Positions 17,474-24,648 of a stretch of 40,170 bases of DNA are shown here, piece by piece. Below the pieces are notes generated by a model. That model ran no database searches. It had not been told where the DNA came from and worked only from the letters and a program-made list of their open reading frames with translations. This DNA comes from Akkermansia muciniphila (lineage in GTDB: Bacteria > Verrucomicrobiota > Verrucomicrobiia > Verrucomicrobiales > Akkermansiaceae). Position 1 is the stretch's first letter. Each line of letters starts with the position of its first letter. The stretch covers positions 1 to 40,170 of the forward strand of contig CAMDAD010000028.1 of assembly GCA_945888515.1 (NCBI GenBank), in the 5' to 3' direction. The translations under genes and the position numbers were made by a program.

Positions 17474-17982
17474 GGCAATCTCCGATAACGCGTGTGACGC
17501 AATAACCACTCCATCAACAGCAGGCCCAGTCCTGGCCACAGCGCCACAGCGAACCATTCGTCATAGTCCTCGAATTTTTTCTCCTTGCGCGCCGTGGTCT
17601 CTAACTGATTGATCACCTCGTAAATGCTTTCTAACGAATCGGTATCGGTAGCGCGAAAGTATTTTCCGCCTGTCTTCTCGGCGATTTCTCCCAGCGTTTT
17701 CTCATCGATCTCCACCTTCATCATCTGCATCTGCGTGCCGAACATCGTGCGCACTGGATACGGCGCCTCGCCATTGGTGCCAGCACCAATGGTGTAGATC
17801 TTGATGCCTAGTGCCTTGGCCGCTTCCGTCGCAGTCAGTGGATTGATCGAGCCGCTGGTATTCACACCATCGGTCAGCAAAATGACGATCTTGCTTTTCG
17901 CCTCGGAATCGCGCAGGTGATCCACCGAGGAAACAATCGCAGAGCCAATCGCCGTGCCATCTTCCACCTGACCGATTTTCAC
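17470..17982 (-). pseudogene. batA: BatA, C-terminal half only (N-terminus missing)
   Basis: The frame matches the second half of BatA: V-K-I-G-Q-V-E-D-G-T-A-I-G-S-A-I, then I-V-I-L-L-T-D-G-V-N-T-S-G (von Willebrand A domain, late part) and a C-terminal membrane helix. Normal BatA is about 330 residues, with N-terminal membrane helices and the DxSxS MIDAS motif; all of that is absent here. Reading further 5' in frame gives D-E-D-W-I-A-K-R-L-Q-D up to about 18018, still BatA-like, after which the sequence becomes asnS. The only in-frame start is a GTG at 17982 overlapping the asnS fragment's TGA. Without the MIDAS half it should not be functional. This is either a deletion or a chimeric join. 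Confidence 0.8.
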
Positions 17983-18416
17983 ATCCTGCAGGCGCTTCGC
18001 GATCCAGTCTTCATCATGCGGAAGACCGCGCCGTGCAGATTGGTGCGCGGGCGCAGGTGTGAAATCCCACGCAAAAATTCCAGACTGTGGCCTTTTTTCT
18101 GCAAGGGGTAATCAGAAGGCACCTCGCCGATCAATCGTATGTGATCCGCGTGCATTTCCCACTGCTGGCCCTGCCCCAGCGATGCCACCAAGCGACCAGT
18201 GATTTCCACCGATGCCCCCGTGAGCATGCGCTCCACCTGCTCGTAACCATCGATGCCCGCATCGACCACCACCTGCAAGTTCGCGAGACATGTGCCGTCG
18301 TTGATTTCGAGGAACGAAAATGCCTTCGAATCGCGCCGCGTGCGCACCCATCCGGCAATGGTCACAGATTCTCTCTCCTTCTCGCTTCGCAACACCCGCT
18401 TGATCAATTCTCGCAT
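17979..18416 (-). pseudogene. asnS: Asparaginyl-tRNA synthetase, N-terminal third only, fused to batA
   Basis: Residues 1-133 are the anticodon-binding OB-fold and the beginning of the catalytic domain of AsnRS: V-T-I-A-G-W-V-R-T-R-R-D-S-K (18-31), F-L-E-I-N-D-G-T-C-L-A-N-L-Q-V-V and Y-P-L-Q-K-K-G-H-S-L-E-F-L-R followed by H-L-R-P-R-T-N. Family proteins continue for another 300 residues with class II motifs 1-3. Here the frame leaves the family after G-A-V-F-R-M and stops 11 residues later inside batA. A TTGACA promoter precedes the ATG. An intact asnS or a GatCAB route must exist elsewhere, unless this is an assembly artefact. Confidence 0.85.
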
Positions 18417-18423
18417 GGGTCAT

Positions 18424-18452
18424 CCCGTAGCAAATGGTCCCGCCCTTGTCAA
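18424..18452 (-). promoter_or_regulatory. Promoter of asnS (leaderless layout)
   Basis: A perfect TTGACA (18452-18447), a 17-base spacer and a weak TACGGG (18429-18424) end 7 bases before the ATG at 18416, so the mRNA should start at or next to the start codon. Confidence 0.5.
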
Positions 18453-18511
18453 CGCGACCATGCCAGCATTTTCACTCGACAGCCGCGCGCGGAAATGAAA
18501 ACACTCTGCGC

Positions 18512-18820
18512 ATGGAACATCACGTGTATTTCTGGCTGAAAGAGGAAAACAAAAACGCTGCTGACCGCGCCGCCTTCGAGCAAGGCCTCCGCGATCTACT
18601 CAAACTCCCCGGCATCGAGCGCGGTCTGTGGGGTCGCCCGGCTGCCGTGATGCCACGTCCGGTCATCGATCTGAGCTGGGACTATGCGCTGACGATGACA
18701 TTTACCGACATCGCCGCGCAAGACGCCTATCAAGTCGATCCCGACCACCAGAATTTCATCGACACCCATAAAGAAAAGTGGGCGCAGGTGAAAGTGATGG
18801 ACATTGAGCCATCGGCGTAA
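18512..18820 (+). CDS. Dabb (stress-responsive alpha/beta barrel) family protein
   Basis: This 102-residue protein begins M-E-H-H-V-Y-F-W-L-K and has the ferredoxin-like alpha/beta-barrel pattern of Dabb proteins: an early H-x-V-x-F strand, F-E-Q-G-L-R-D-L-L-K-L-P-G-I, then D-Y-A-L-T-M-T-F-T-D and Y-Q-V-D-P-D-H-Q-N-F. Dabb proteins are small dimers, often unassigned enzymes or stress proteins. ATG at 18512 is chosen because the family starts with this strand; earlier in-frame starts add non-family sequence. It is divergent from asnS and abuts trpS stop-to-stop with zero bases between. Confidence 0.8.
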   Translation: MEHHVYFWLKEENKNAADRAAFEQGLRDLLKLPGIERGLWGRPAAVMPRPVIDLSWDYALTMTFTDIAAQDAYQVDPDHQNFIDTHKEKWAQVKVMDIEPSA

Positions 18821-19789
18821 TCAAGCGCTCAGTCCCGTCGCCTTGCGGATGCGTTGCAGCACATGGCTCGCCGTCTCGCGGGCGCGCTCGGCACCTTGCT
18901 GCAAGATCGCATCGACGTAACCAGGATCGGCGAGAATTTCCTCACGCCGCGCACGCATCGGCGCGAAGTAATTCCAATACGCTTCCCACAGCTGGGTTTT
19001 GTAATGCCCGTAGCCAAAGCCGCCGCTCTGGAAGCTCTGGACCATCGATTGGTATTCGGCATCAGTGACGAAGAGCTTGTAGAGCGCGAGAATCGTCGAG
19101 TTTTCGATAGGCTTCGGTTCCTCCACCGGCGTCGAGTCAGAAACGATCTTCATGATCAGCTTGCGCAGCGGTTTTTCCTCACCGAACATCGGGATCGTAT
19201 TGTGATAGGACTTGCTCATTTTTTGGCCGTCCAGTCCAGGCACCACGGCGGAGTCATCGCGAATCATCGGCTCGGGTATGGTCAAGGTCCCCTCACCCAG
19301 CGCCTCGTTGATTTTCACCGCAAGATCGCGCGTGACTTCCAGATGCTGCTTCTGATCCTTGCCCACAGGCACAAGGTTCGAGTCGTAGAGCAAAATATCC
19401 GCTGCCATCAACACCGGATAGGCGAACAGCGCATGATTCGCCGAGAGGCCCTTGGAAACTTTGTCCTTATACGAATGGCAGCGCTCCAGTAAGCCCATCG
19501 GGCATACCGTCGAGAGAATCCATGCGAGCTCATTGACTTCTGGCACATCGCTTTGACGGAAGAACACCGCCTTCGCTGGGTCTAGCCCGCAGGCGAGAAA
19601 GTCCACCGCCAGCTCACGCGTATTTGCCAGCAGCTCCGGTCCGTTGTGCAGCGAAGTCATCGCGTGGTAGTTCGCGATGAAATAAAACGCCTCGCCCTGC
19701 GATTGCAGACGGATCGCCGGCTCCATCGCCCCGAAGTAGTTGCCAATGTGAAGTTTTCCGGAGGGTTGTAGTCCTGTGAGGATGCGCAT
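18821..19789 (-). CDS. trpS: Tryptophanyl-tRNA synthetase
   Basis: TrpRS (322 residues) charges tRNA-Trp using ATP. It shows the class I motifs: L-Q-P-S-G-K-L-H-I-G-N-Y (6-17, HIGH equivalent) and K-M-S-K-S (near 194-198). It also has the TrpRS-typical D-I-L-L-Y-D and V-G-K-D-Q-K-Q-H-L-E segments. The start is ATG at 19789 (M-R-I-L-T-G-L-Q-P-S-G). A 38-residue upstream extension is not family sequence and would cross the promoter. It is a single gene whose stop abuts that of the Dabb gene, and it diverges from tatA across a 104-base gap holding both promoters. Confidence 0.95.
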   Translation of the reverse strand: MRILTGLQPSGKLHIGNYFGAMEPAIRLQSQGEAFYFIANYHAMTSLHNGPELLANTRELAVDFLACGLDPAKAVFFRQSDVPEVNELAWILSTVCPMGLLERCHSYKDKVSKGLSANHALFAYPVLMAADILLYDSNLVPVGKDQKQHLEVTRDLAVKINEALGEGTLTIPEPMIRDDSAVVPGLDGQKMSKSYHNTIPMFGEEKPLRKLIMKIVSDSTPVEEPKPIENSTILALYKLFVTDAEYQSMVQSFQSGGFGYGHYKTQLWEAYWNYFAPMRARREEILADPGYVDAILQQGAERARETASHVLQRIRKATGLSA

Positions 19790-19795
19790 GGGCGG

Positions 19796-19824
19796 AGCAT
19801 GGTCTGCCACGCGAAGATTTTCAA
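19796..19824 (-). promoter_or_regulatory. Promoter of trpS (leaderless layout)
   Basis: On the minus strand TTGAAA (19824-19819), a 17-base spacer and CATGCT (19801-19796) end 6 bases before the ATG at 19789. No Shine-Dalgarno is present. Confidence 0.5.
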
Positions 19825-19859
19825 GGATTCGATCAAAAAACTCTCTGAAAAATGAAAGG

Positions 19860-19888
19860 TTGCCAGCGCGTAGATAAAAGACTAGACT
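19860..19888 (+). promoter_or_regulatory. Promoter of tatA (leaderless layout)
   Basis: TTGCCA (19860-19865), a 17-base spacer and TAGACT (19883-19888) end 5 bases before the ATG at 19894. This supports the short start over an ATG at 19852, which lies upstream of the -35. Confidence 0.5.
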
Positions 19889-19893
19889 GTCGC

Positions 19894-20124
19894 ATGAACA
19901 CAACTCTCGCTTTTATGAATTTAGGTGGACAAGAAATGATTATCATTTTCGTGGTGATTTTACTGCTTTTCGGAGCGAAGAAAATCCCCGAACTCGCACG
20001 CGGCCTGGGCAAGAGCATGGGCGAATTCAAAAAAGCGCGCGATGAGTTCGAGCGCGAGATCACCAAGGCCGAAGACGATGTCAAAATCCGCGAGGCTGCC
20101 GGCAAGGAACCACGCGACAGCTGA
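19894..20124 (+). CDS. tatA: Twin-arginine translocase subunit TatA/TatE
   Basis: This 76-residue protein has a single N-terminal transmembrane helix ([12 protein letters not shown], about 15-26), then the hinge [17 protein letters not shown], which is the TatA/B/E amphipathic helix signature, and a charged tail. TatA oligomers form the channel for folded proteins carrying twin-arginine signals. The residue before the helix is the usual polar one for TatA (Q-E-M). No tatB or tatC is nearby. It is followed 7 bases later by a lipoprotein gene and probably co-transcribed with it. Confidence 0.93.
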   Translation: MNTTLAFMNLGGQEMIIIFVVILLLFGAKKIPELARGLGKSMGEFKKARDEFEREITKAEDDVKIREAAGKEPRDS

Positions 20125-20131
20125 TGCTCAC

Positions 20132-21172
20132 ATGAATCCTTCGCGATCCCCTATCCTAGCTCTGCTGCGCGGCGGAGCTGTTTTTTTTGCTTCGCTGCTG
20201 CTCGCGGTTTCGTGCGAAAAAAAACAAACTCCCAGCGCGGCTAGCGTGCTGCCTCTCGCCAGCGAAGTGGAGCCATCGCTTGCGGTGGCCACCTCCGAAC
20301 GCGCACCCTCGGCCGCCGTGCCTGCGACAGCATCGGCGACTGGTCTGCGTTTCGTCACTTACAACGTGGAAAACTGGCTGATTCTCGAGAATCGTTATGA
20401 TTACGAAACTCGGATCAGCGCAAAGGACGCGCCGAAGCCGGAAAAAGAAAAGGCGGCCGTCATTTCCCTGCTCACCGATGCCAAGCCAGACGTGCTAGGC
20501 GTTTGTGAAATCGGTAGCAAGGAGGACTTGATGGAAATCCAGAAACTTCTGAAAGCTGCGGGACTCGATCTCCCACATCACCATTTTGCGAGTGGCATCG
20601 ATCGCTCACGGCACCTGGGTCTGCTTTCGCGATTTCCCCTCTCCTCCACCGCCACACCTGCCGATACCCAATACAAGCTCGATGGCAAGGAATACGGCAT
20701 CCAGCGCGGCGTGCTCGATGCCACCGTGCAAACGCCCGACTCTCGTCTCTGGCGTTTCCTCGGCGTCCACCTGAAGTCCAAGCGCGATGTGGAGGATGGC
20801 GATCAGAACCTGATGCGCATCAATGAAGCGCAGCTCGTGCGCAAGCACATCGATGGAATTCTCAACACCGATCCGCAGGCACGCATCATCAGCTACGGCG
20901 ACTTTAACGACACACGCGCCAGCTCACCCGTCCGCATCATCCAAGGCCCATACAACAGCCCGCGGTCGATGTCGCCGATCGGTGCTCACGATTCCCGCAA
21001 GCATTACTGGACGCACTTTTGGGCCAAAGAGGATGTCTATTCGCGCTTCGATTACATCTTTTTCAGCCAATCTCTGAAGAAGGACGTCATTTTCCCCGAG
21101 TGCCGGATTTTGGATCCAGAAAACTGGGATGACGCCTCGGACCACCGCGCGGTGCTGGGAGTTTTTCGTTAG
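20132..21172 (+). CDS. Endonuclease/exonuclease/phosphatase family lipoprotein
   Basis: This 346-residue protein has an N-terminal signal ending in a plausible lipobox (L-L-A-V-S-C, cysteine near residue 28), a Ser/Ala/Pro-rich linker and an EEP-fold catalytic domain: T-Y-N-V-E-N-W (near 75), L-G-V-C-E-I (catalytic Glu), G-V-H-L-K-S-K-R-D, Y-G-D-F-N-D-T and S-D-H-R-A-V. All key acidic and histidine residues are present, so it should be an active, envelope-anchored phosphodiesterase or nuclease; the substrate is unknown. It starts 7 bases after the tatA stop. The rlmI-type gene follows 16 bases later. Confidence 0.85.
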   Translation: MNPSRSPILALLRGGAVFFASLLLAVSCEKKQTPSAASVLPLASEVEPSLAVATSERAPSAAVPATASATGLRFVTYNVENWLILENRYDYETRISAKDAPKPEKEKAAVISLLTDAKPDVLGVCEIGSKEDLMEIQKLLKAAGLDLPHHHFASGIDRSRHLGLLSRFPLSSTATPADTQYKLDGKEYGIQRGVLDATVQTPDSRLWRFLGVHLKSKRDVEDGDQNLMRINEAQLVRKHIDGILNTDPQARIISYGDFNDTRASSPVRIIQGPYNSPRSMSPIGAHDSRKHYWTHFWAKEDVYSRFDYIFFSQSLKKDVIFPECRILDPENWDDASDHRAVLGVFR

Positions 21173-21188
21173 TCAGCCATCGTTTGTT

Positions 21189-22346
21189 GTGAAGACCGTT
21201 CAACTCAAGTATCTCTCCTATCACCCTAACATCTGGGGTCGCATGATCGGTGATGTTTCCACCGATTGCAAAGCCGGTGACCTCGTGCAGGTGCTCGATA
21301 AAAAAGGCGACCCCTTCGGCATCGGCTTCTGGAACCCCCGCGCGAAAATCCCGCTGCGCATTGCCGCGCATGGAGCCGTAGCGCCCGAGGAAACTTTTTT
21401 TCTAGAAGCGATCGCGCGTGCCGCTCAGCTGCGCCGCGAGGTGCTGAAGCTCGATGAAGCCACAGAAGCCTATCGCGCCGTTCATGGCGATGCCGATCAA
21501 CTGCCCGGTCTGATCGTCGATCGATTCGCGGATGTGCTGTCGATCGAGGTCTCTTCGCTCGCCGTCTGGCAACGTCTCGATGCCTGGATCCCCGCACTGC
21601 ACGCGGCATTCGGCACGCAGCGCGCGCGCGTGCAAGTGGATCCAGAAATCGCCCGCGTCGAGTCGCTCCCCATCGGTCATCACCCGCTGCACCAAACGAT
21701 ACGCCCACTCAAAATCCGCGAGCACGGCGTGCCGTTTGAAATCAATTTCGCCGAATCCCACAAGACCGGGTTTTTCTGTGACCAACGCGACAACCGACGC
21801 CGCTTCGCCAGCCTTTGCCAAGACCGCGAGGTGCTGGATCTCTGCTGCTACACTGGCGGATTCTCCGTCAACGCTGCCCTCTCTGGCGCAAAGGAAGTCA
21901 CCGCGGTGGACCTCGATGAACGCGCAGTGGAAATGGCAAAACGAAACGCGAACATCAACCAAGCGCGCGTGAAGTTTACCCATGCCGATGCTTTTACGTG
22001 GGTGCGCACGATGATCGAAAACGGTCGCCAGTGGGACGTCGTGCTCGCCGATCCGCCCAAATTCATCCACGGCAAAGACGAAGATCGTCTCGGCTGGAAC
22101 AAATACTGCGATCTCAATGCGCTCGTGCTTAAGCTAGTGAAACCCGGTGGGATTTTTGTCACTTGCTCGTGCTCCGGCATGCTCAGTCCGGATGACTTCG
22201 AGCGCATCATCATCTCCGCAGCCCATCGCCAAAATCTGCGCTTGCAAATCATCGCCCGCACTGGGGCGGGTGGCGATCATCCGACCCTATCGAACTACCC
22301 AGAGTCACAATACCTCAAGGTCCTCTGGGCCCGCGTCTTGGCCTAA
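21189..22346 (+). CDS. rlmI: RlmI-type class I SAM-dependent 23S rRNA (cytosine) methyltransferase
   Basis: The roughly 385-residue protein has an N-terminal PUA domain (about 1-75), a middle domain with G-L-I-V-D-R-F and a Rossmann methyltransferase domain with V-L-D-L-C-C-Y-T-G-G-F-S (SAM loop), V-D-L-D-E-R-A-V and A-D-P-P-K-F (motif IV), plus the late cysteine motif T-C-S-C-S-G. This architecture is that of RlmI/RlmK-like 5-methylcytosine rRNA enzymes. The GTG at 21189 (V-K-T-V-Q-L-K-Y-L) gives a family-like N-terminus; an ATG at 21129 would overlap the preceding gene by 44 bases. The 3' end overlaps the convergent membrane-protein gene by 42 bases. Confidence 0.85.
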   Translation: MKTVQLKYLSYHPNIWGRMIGDVSTDCKAGDLVQVLDKKGDPFGIGFWNPRAKIPLRIAAHGAVAPEETFFLEAIARAAQLRREVLKLDEATEAYRAVHGDADQLPGLIVDRFADVLSIEVSSLAVWQRLDAWIPALHAAFGTQRARVQVDPEIARVESLPIGHHPLHQTIRPLKIREHGVPFEINFAESHKTGFFCDQRDNRRRFASLCQDREVLDLCCYTGGFSVNAALSGAKEVTAVDLDERAVEMAKRNANINQARVKFTHADAFTWVRTMIENGRQWDVVLADPPKFIHGKDEDRLGWNKYCDLNALVLKLVKPGGIFVTCSCSGMLSPDDFERIIISAAHRQNLRLQIIARTGAGGDHPTLSNYPESQYLKVLWARVLA

Positions 22347-23654
22347 GGCCGTCCTGCGTGCGCTCATGCGCTTTTTCAACCTACGCCGAATGCGTTGAAA
22401 AAGTAATATGATTCCTAACGACAACAATAAGCCACTCACATTAGCCGTGAGATCCCACCAGTCGCCCCTATCCCACGAGTGATAAATCAAGTTGGGAATG
22501 ATCTCGCCAAGCACGGCGATGCCGAAAGGAAGCGGCCAGATCCGCGCCGATCCAGCACAACCGAACAAGAACAAACCGATGCCTAAAAACGCGGTGAAAT
22601 GCGTGAGGTTGTATTTTTCCCAATTCCACTTCCGATCCAATTCTCGCAACCAAATCCCTAACGAAAATTCTTCTCGCATCGGCGTCGCAGCCATCACCGG
22701 CACGGTCGCTGGGGAAACTTCTGCTTTTTTCGGCACATCCGGCACCGCAGGGATTTCCACTGTTTCCGTGACTGGCGGAATCGTGCGCAGCCGAGGAGAT
22801 CGAGCGGGAGACACAACAGCGGGCGGAGGCTCAACTGGTTTTTCTGGTGACAACTGCGTCGATGCTTCTGCTGCCGAAGGAATCACCGGGCCCATCACAA
22901 AGCCTCCGATCAGGGAAGGAAACATCGTGCGCCCCTGCGGAAATACAAAGAACCACACACCGCACAAGATCCCACAAGCGATGAGAAACGCACGCGTCTG
23001 CACCCACCGTCCGCGAATCTGCGGCAGCAACAGGCGACTCAGCACCCAGGCCCAAGAAGCTAACAGAAGGATCGTCGCCGGAACAAACCACGCGCGCTGT
23101 CGCACCGCCTCCACCCGCAGACCGCGCAGGTGCAGCACTCCTTCTTCGCCGTATCCATCGATGGAAATCACCATTTTTTTCATGTGGACTGGCAGCTCCA
23201 CCACCGCCTGCAAGCGATGCCAATCCTTGGTGCCAGTCGCGACCAAGACGTCGCGATCCATGGGCGAGGAAAAGCGATTCGTCTCATCGTATCCAGCAAT
23301 CGCGACCCGCGGCGTGAGCCATCCGATCAAAGGATGCGGCACGACACCCTCCCAGCTCGCATCACAGGTGACGGCCACGTAGTTCACGCCTTCCGCTTTT
23401 GCGAGGGGACGAGAGAGTGAGAAATTCGATTGATTCCGCCGCTTGGTGAGGACCAGACCATCGCCATCCGCACGAGCCAACTCCGGTGAAATGGTTTTTC
23501 CTTGGGTCCAGTGTTCTAACGATTCACAAGCATGATCCGGAATCAAATTCGGACCGATGCGCTCGAAGCGCCATTGCCAGAGAAGCAGTGTCAGCAGACA
23601 AAGACCCAGCAGAACCTTGCCATGCACACGCCACCATGAAAAAAACCGCTTCAC
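22305..23654 (-). CDS. Membrane protein with C-terminal VanZ-like domain
   Basis: This 449-residue protein has an N-terminal membrane anchor (about 12-30), an exported beta-rich domain (about 40-185, with a carbohydrate-binding-like W-E-G-V-V-P and D-G-Y-G-E-E), two helices (about 195-245) and a Pro/Ala/Val-rich linker. The C-terminal four-helix part has the VanZ-like pattern N-L-T-H-F-T-A-F-L-G-I-G-L-F-L-F followed by G-E-I-I-P-N-L-I-Y and D-L-T-A-N-V-S-G. VanZ-like proteins occur in envelope contexts, but their activity is unknown. The start is GTG at 23654, overlapping the upstream stop (GTGA). A longer TTG start at 23690 is less likely. Confidence 0.65.
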   Translation of the reverse strand: MKRFFSWWRVHGKVLLGLCLLTLLLWQWRFERIGPNLIPDHACESLEHWTQGKTISPELARADGDGLVLTKRRNQSNFSLSRPLAKAEGVNYVAVTCDASWEGVVPHPLIGWLTPRVAIAGYDETNRFSSPMDRDVLVATGTKDWHRLQAVVELPVHMKKMVISIDGYGEEGVLHLRGLRVEAVRQRAWFVPATILLLASWAWVLSRLLLPQIRGRWVQTRAFLIACGILCGVWFFVFPQGRTMFPSLIGGFVMGPVIPSAAEASTQLSPEKPVEPPPAVVSPARSPRLRTIPPVTETVEIPAVPDVPKKAEVSPATVPVMAATPMREEFSLGIWLRELDRKWNWEKYNLTHFTAFLGIGLFLFGCAGSARIWPLPFGIAVLGEIIPNLIYHSWDRGDWWDLTANVSGLLLSLGIILLFQRIRRRLKKRMSARRTALGQDAGPEDLEVL

Positions 23655-24565
23655 TGGATGCCGCGTTTTTTCTTCTCCTCGATGATCCAATCCTGATCTT
23701 CGCTCGAGAGAGACGACTCCTTCGTGCGGAAACGATTGCCATCTGGTTCCACCATGACCATCTCACCCTTCTGATACGAAACCAAGCGCGCCACTAGCGT
23801 GCGATCCCGCTTGTCGTGCCATCGACGGTAGCCCTGCTTTTCGAGTTTTTTCATCCAGCTCTGGTATTCGCTCTCACCCACACTGACCGAGTGCTTCAGC
23901 TGGCCCCAGAAAAATTCCGACTGCCCCTTGGTGTAGCCGCGATATTTCCCCAACAGTTCTCCCTGCGGCGAGAGAATGATCACCGTCGGAGCGCCGAGGG
24001 CTTTGTATTTTTTCTTCATCGTCTCCACGTAATCCTGCGCGGTGACTTCTTTGTCGTACTTCTCCCCGCGCGCCATCAACGAGCTCTGATCTACCATCAA
24101 ACGGATGGTGTGATCCCGCGCCCAATCGCCGAATTCCGCTTGGCCGAAAAGCTCTTCGCTCAGATGCTTGCACAGCGGACTACGCACGCTATCGGTAAAC
24201 CAAATCAACACGCACTTGCCCTCGCGGATCGCCAAGCGCTTTGCCTCGGTCTCGTCTTTGCACCACACCTCGCGCTTCGGCCCAGCGAGCAGTTTTTGCA
24301 ACTCGGGGATGCTTTGATCCATTTTGTCTGGATCCGTCCACATGATGTTTTCGGCCTTGGTATGATTGGCCAGTGCCACCGTGACTTGCGCCGCCTGCAC
24401 TCCGCCCTCACCCACTGGCCCATCGACCTCGGGATTCGCTCGCAATTCTTTCGGAATGCCGCTGGGACCAAAGGGGCTCGGCTCCTTTTTGGCATTTTTT
24501 TTCATCACTCCGCACGAGCAGAACAAGCAACTCAGCGCAAACCATGAAATTTCCTTGAAACGCAT
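23651..24565 (-). CDS. Thioredoxin-like lipoprotein with C-terminal SHD1-type domain
   Basis: This 304-residue lipoprotein has the signal and lipobox L-F-C-S-C (cysteine near 18). Residues about 95-235 form a thioredoxin-like domain: C-V-L-I-W-F-T-D-S and then S-P-L-C, where the usual CxxC has become SxxC. A-P-T-V-I-I-L-S carries the cis-proline. Residues about 245-300 (R-R-W-H-D-K-R-D-R-T-L-V-A-R-L-V, ending S-S-E-D-Q-D-W-I) resemble the SHD1 domain seen in planctomycete and verrucomicrobial exported proteins. With one active-site cysteine it cannot do standard dithiol exchange; it may act as an isomerase or reductase by mixed disulfide, or as a binding protein. It is co-transcribed with the VanZ-like gene. 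Confidence 0.75.
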   Translation of the reverse strand: MRFKEISWFALSCLFCSCGVMKKNAKKEPSPFGPSGIPKELRANPEVDGPVGEGGVQAAQVTVALANHTKAENIMWTDPDKMDQSIPELQKLLAGPKREVWCKDETEAKRLAIREGKCVLIWFTDSVRSPLCKHLSEELFGQAEFGDWARDHTIRLMVDQSSLMARGEKYDKEVTAQDYVETMKKKYKALGAPTVIILSPQGELLGKYRGYTKGQSEFFWGQLKHSVSVGESEYQSWMKKLEKQGYRRWHDKRDRTLVARLVSYQKGEMVMVEPDGNRFRTKESSLSSEDQDWIIEEKKKRGIQ

Positions 24566-24570
24566 GGCCT

Positions 24571-24598
24571 AAGCTATCACGGCATCGTCACGCTGCAA
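24571..24598 (-). promoter_or_regulatory. Promoter of the thioredoxin-like lipoprotein gene (leaderless layout)
   Basis: On the minus strand TTGCAG (24598-24593), a 16-base spacer and TAGCTT (24576-24571) end 5 bases before the ATG at 24565. The -10 is identical to that of the EVE gene. Confidence 0.5.
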
Positions 24599-24610
24599 AA
24601 CACAAATTGC

Positions 24611-24640
24611 TTGCTTTCCCGCGATGCTGGTTTTTACTTT
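24611..24640 (+). promoter_or_regulatory. Promoter of the Na+/H+ antiporter-like gene (near-leaderless layout)
   Basis: TTGCTT (24611-24616), an 18-base spacer and TACTTT (24635-24640) end 8 bases before the ATG at 24649, giving a leader of about one or two bases. Confidence 0.4.
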
Positions 24641-24648
24641 CCGTGCCC

